Below are positions 12,386 to 12,702 of a DNA stretch of 12,702 nt, piece after piece. The notes below the pieces were generated by a model, which saw only the letters and a program-made list of their open reading frames with translations, made no database searches and was not told where the DNA came from. Position 1 is the first letter of the stretch, and each line of letters opens with the position of its first letter. The DNA is taken from assembly GCA_002337215.1 (NCBI GenBank), contig DDFO01000026.1, positions 124,706 to 137,407 on the forward strand, written 5' to 3'. This stretch comes from Phycisphaerales bacterium UBA1926. GTDB lineage: Bacteria; Planctomycetota; Phycisphaerae; Phycisphaerales; UBA1924. A program made the translations under genes and the position numbers.

Positions 12386-12702
12386 GCGGTATCGAGAGCG
12401 ACAGCAAAGGCATCCGAGCTAGATGTCATGAGTTGCTCGAGCCCGCAAGGGAGGGCGACCGCGCAAGCCGTACCGTCGATCTCTTGATTATCGCGCTGAT
12501 CGTCTATTCTGTGGTGACTCTGGTTCTGCAGAGCGAGTCGGGGGTCGCGGCGCGGTTCGGCGGGTTTTTCACTTTCAGCGAGTACTTGGTCGTTGCGCTG
12601 TTCACGCTTGAGTATGTTGCTCGGTTGTGGAGTTGCACCACTGATCCCCGGTTCCGAGGCCCGATACGAGGTCGGGTTACGTGCGCGTTACGCCCGAGCA
12701 TG
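12382..12702 (+). CDS. Voltage-gated-type ion channel, N-terminal part (runs off the window)
   Basis: 107 residues are present and the frame is open to the last base. The start is a GTG at 12382 that overlaps the EVE stop codon by four bases (GTGA); no in-frame ATG exists before the final codon. After a charged N-terminus (1-31), the first hydrophobic helix is DLLIIALIVYSVVTLVLQ (33-50), fitting S1. The second, about 62-83, contains SEYLVVALFTLEYVARLWSC, with the FTxEYxxRLW pattern of S2 in the ion transport family (PF00520). DPRFRGPIRGR (88-98) and CALRPSM follow, as in the S2-S3 linker of prokaryotic potassium-channel-like proteins. The S4 sensor and pore lie outside the window, so ion selectivity cannot be told. 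Third-position base use is less GC-biased than in the neighbouring EVE gene. Confidence 0.85.
   Translation, partial: MSGIESDSKGIRARCHELLEPAREGDRASRTVDLLIIALIVYSVVTLVLQSESGVAARFGGFFTFSEYLVVALFTLEYVARLWSCTTDPRFRGPIRGRVTCALRPSM

Overview
The window is a GC-rich bacterial chromosome segment, most likely from a planctomycete of the class Phycisphaerae. Three things point there: three secreted proteins that end in a short two-repeat dockerin-like tail closing on Gly-Cys(-Pro), a form I know from Phycisphaerales; a type II secretion-style pseudopilin of the planctomycete kind; and stand-alone transcription units with large structured leaders. I see no IS element, phage gene, CRISPR array, tRNA or rRNA.

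Left third (1-5900, all minus strand): three tandem paralogues (160-1815, 2044-3678, 3993-5624). Each encodes a signal peptide, a repetitive beta-rich body with DGGYI(I/V/T)-type motifs, and a dockerin-like C-terminus. Each gene has its own rho-independent terminator and its own 5' leader with hairpins, so they look like three separate transcription units, not one operon. The leaders of the second and third genes share a hairpin with a near-identical 10-nt loop and a compensatory base pair. That is the strongest unexplained structure in this part.

Middle (5902-8845): an outer-membrane beta-barrel-like protein on the plus strand converges on a minus-strand pair, a pseudopilin (8102-8845) followed by an exported cyclophilin-type peptidyl-prolyl isomerase (6968-8011). 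All are envelope or export proteins. A 660-base gap (8846-9505) separates the pseudopilin from the divergent sigma-factor gene and holds several inverted repeats and possible promoters.

Right third (9506-12702, plus strand): an ECF sigma factor overlaps by 4 bases the gene of its probable membrane-bound anti-sigma factor, which lacks the usual zinc-binding motif. Then comes a lone gene for a membrane-anchored protein with 18 cysteines in 169 residues, built on a roughly 21-residue CCS repeat and ended by a strong terminator. Next is an EVE-domain protein. Its stop codon overlaps a GTG start for the N-terminal part of a voltage-gated ion channel that runs off the window.

The best candidates for new biology are the cysteine-repeat protein and the structured leaders of the dockerin-tailed paralogues.
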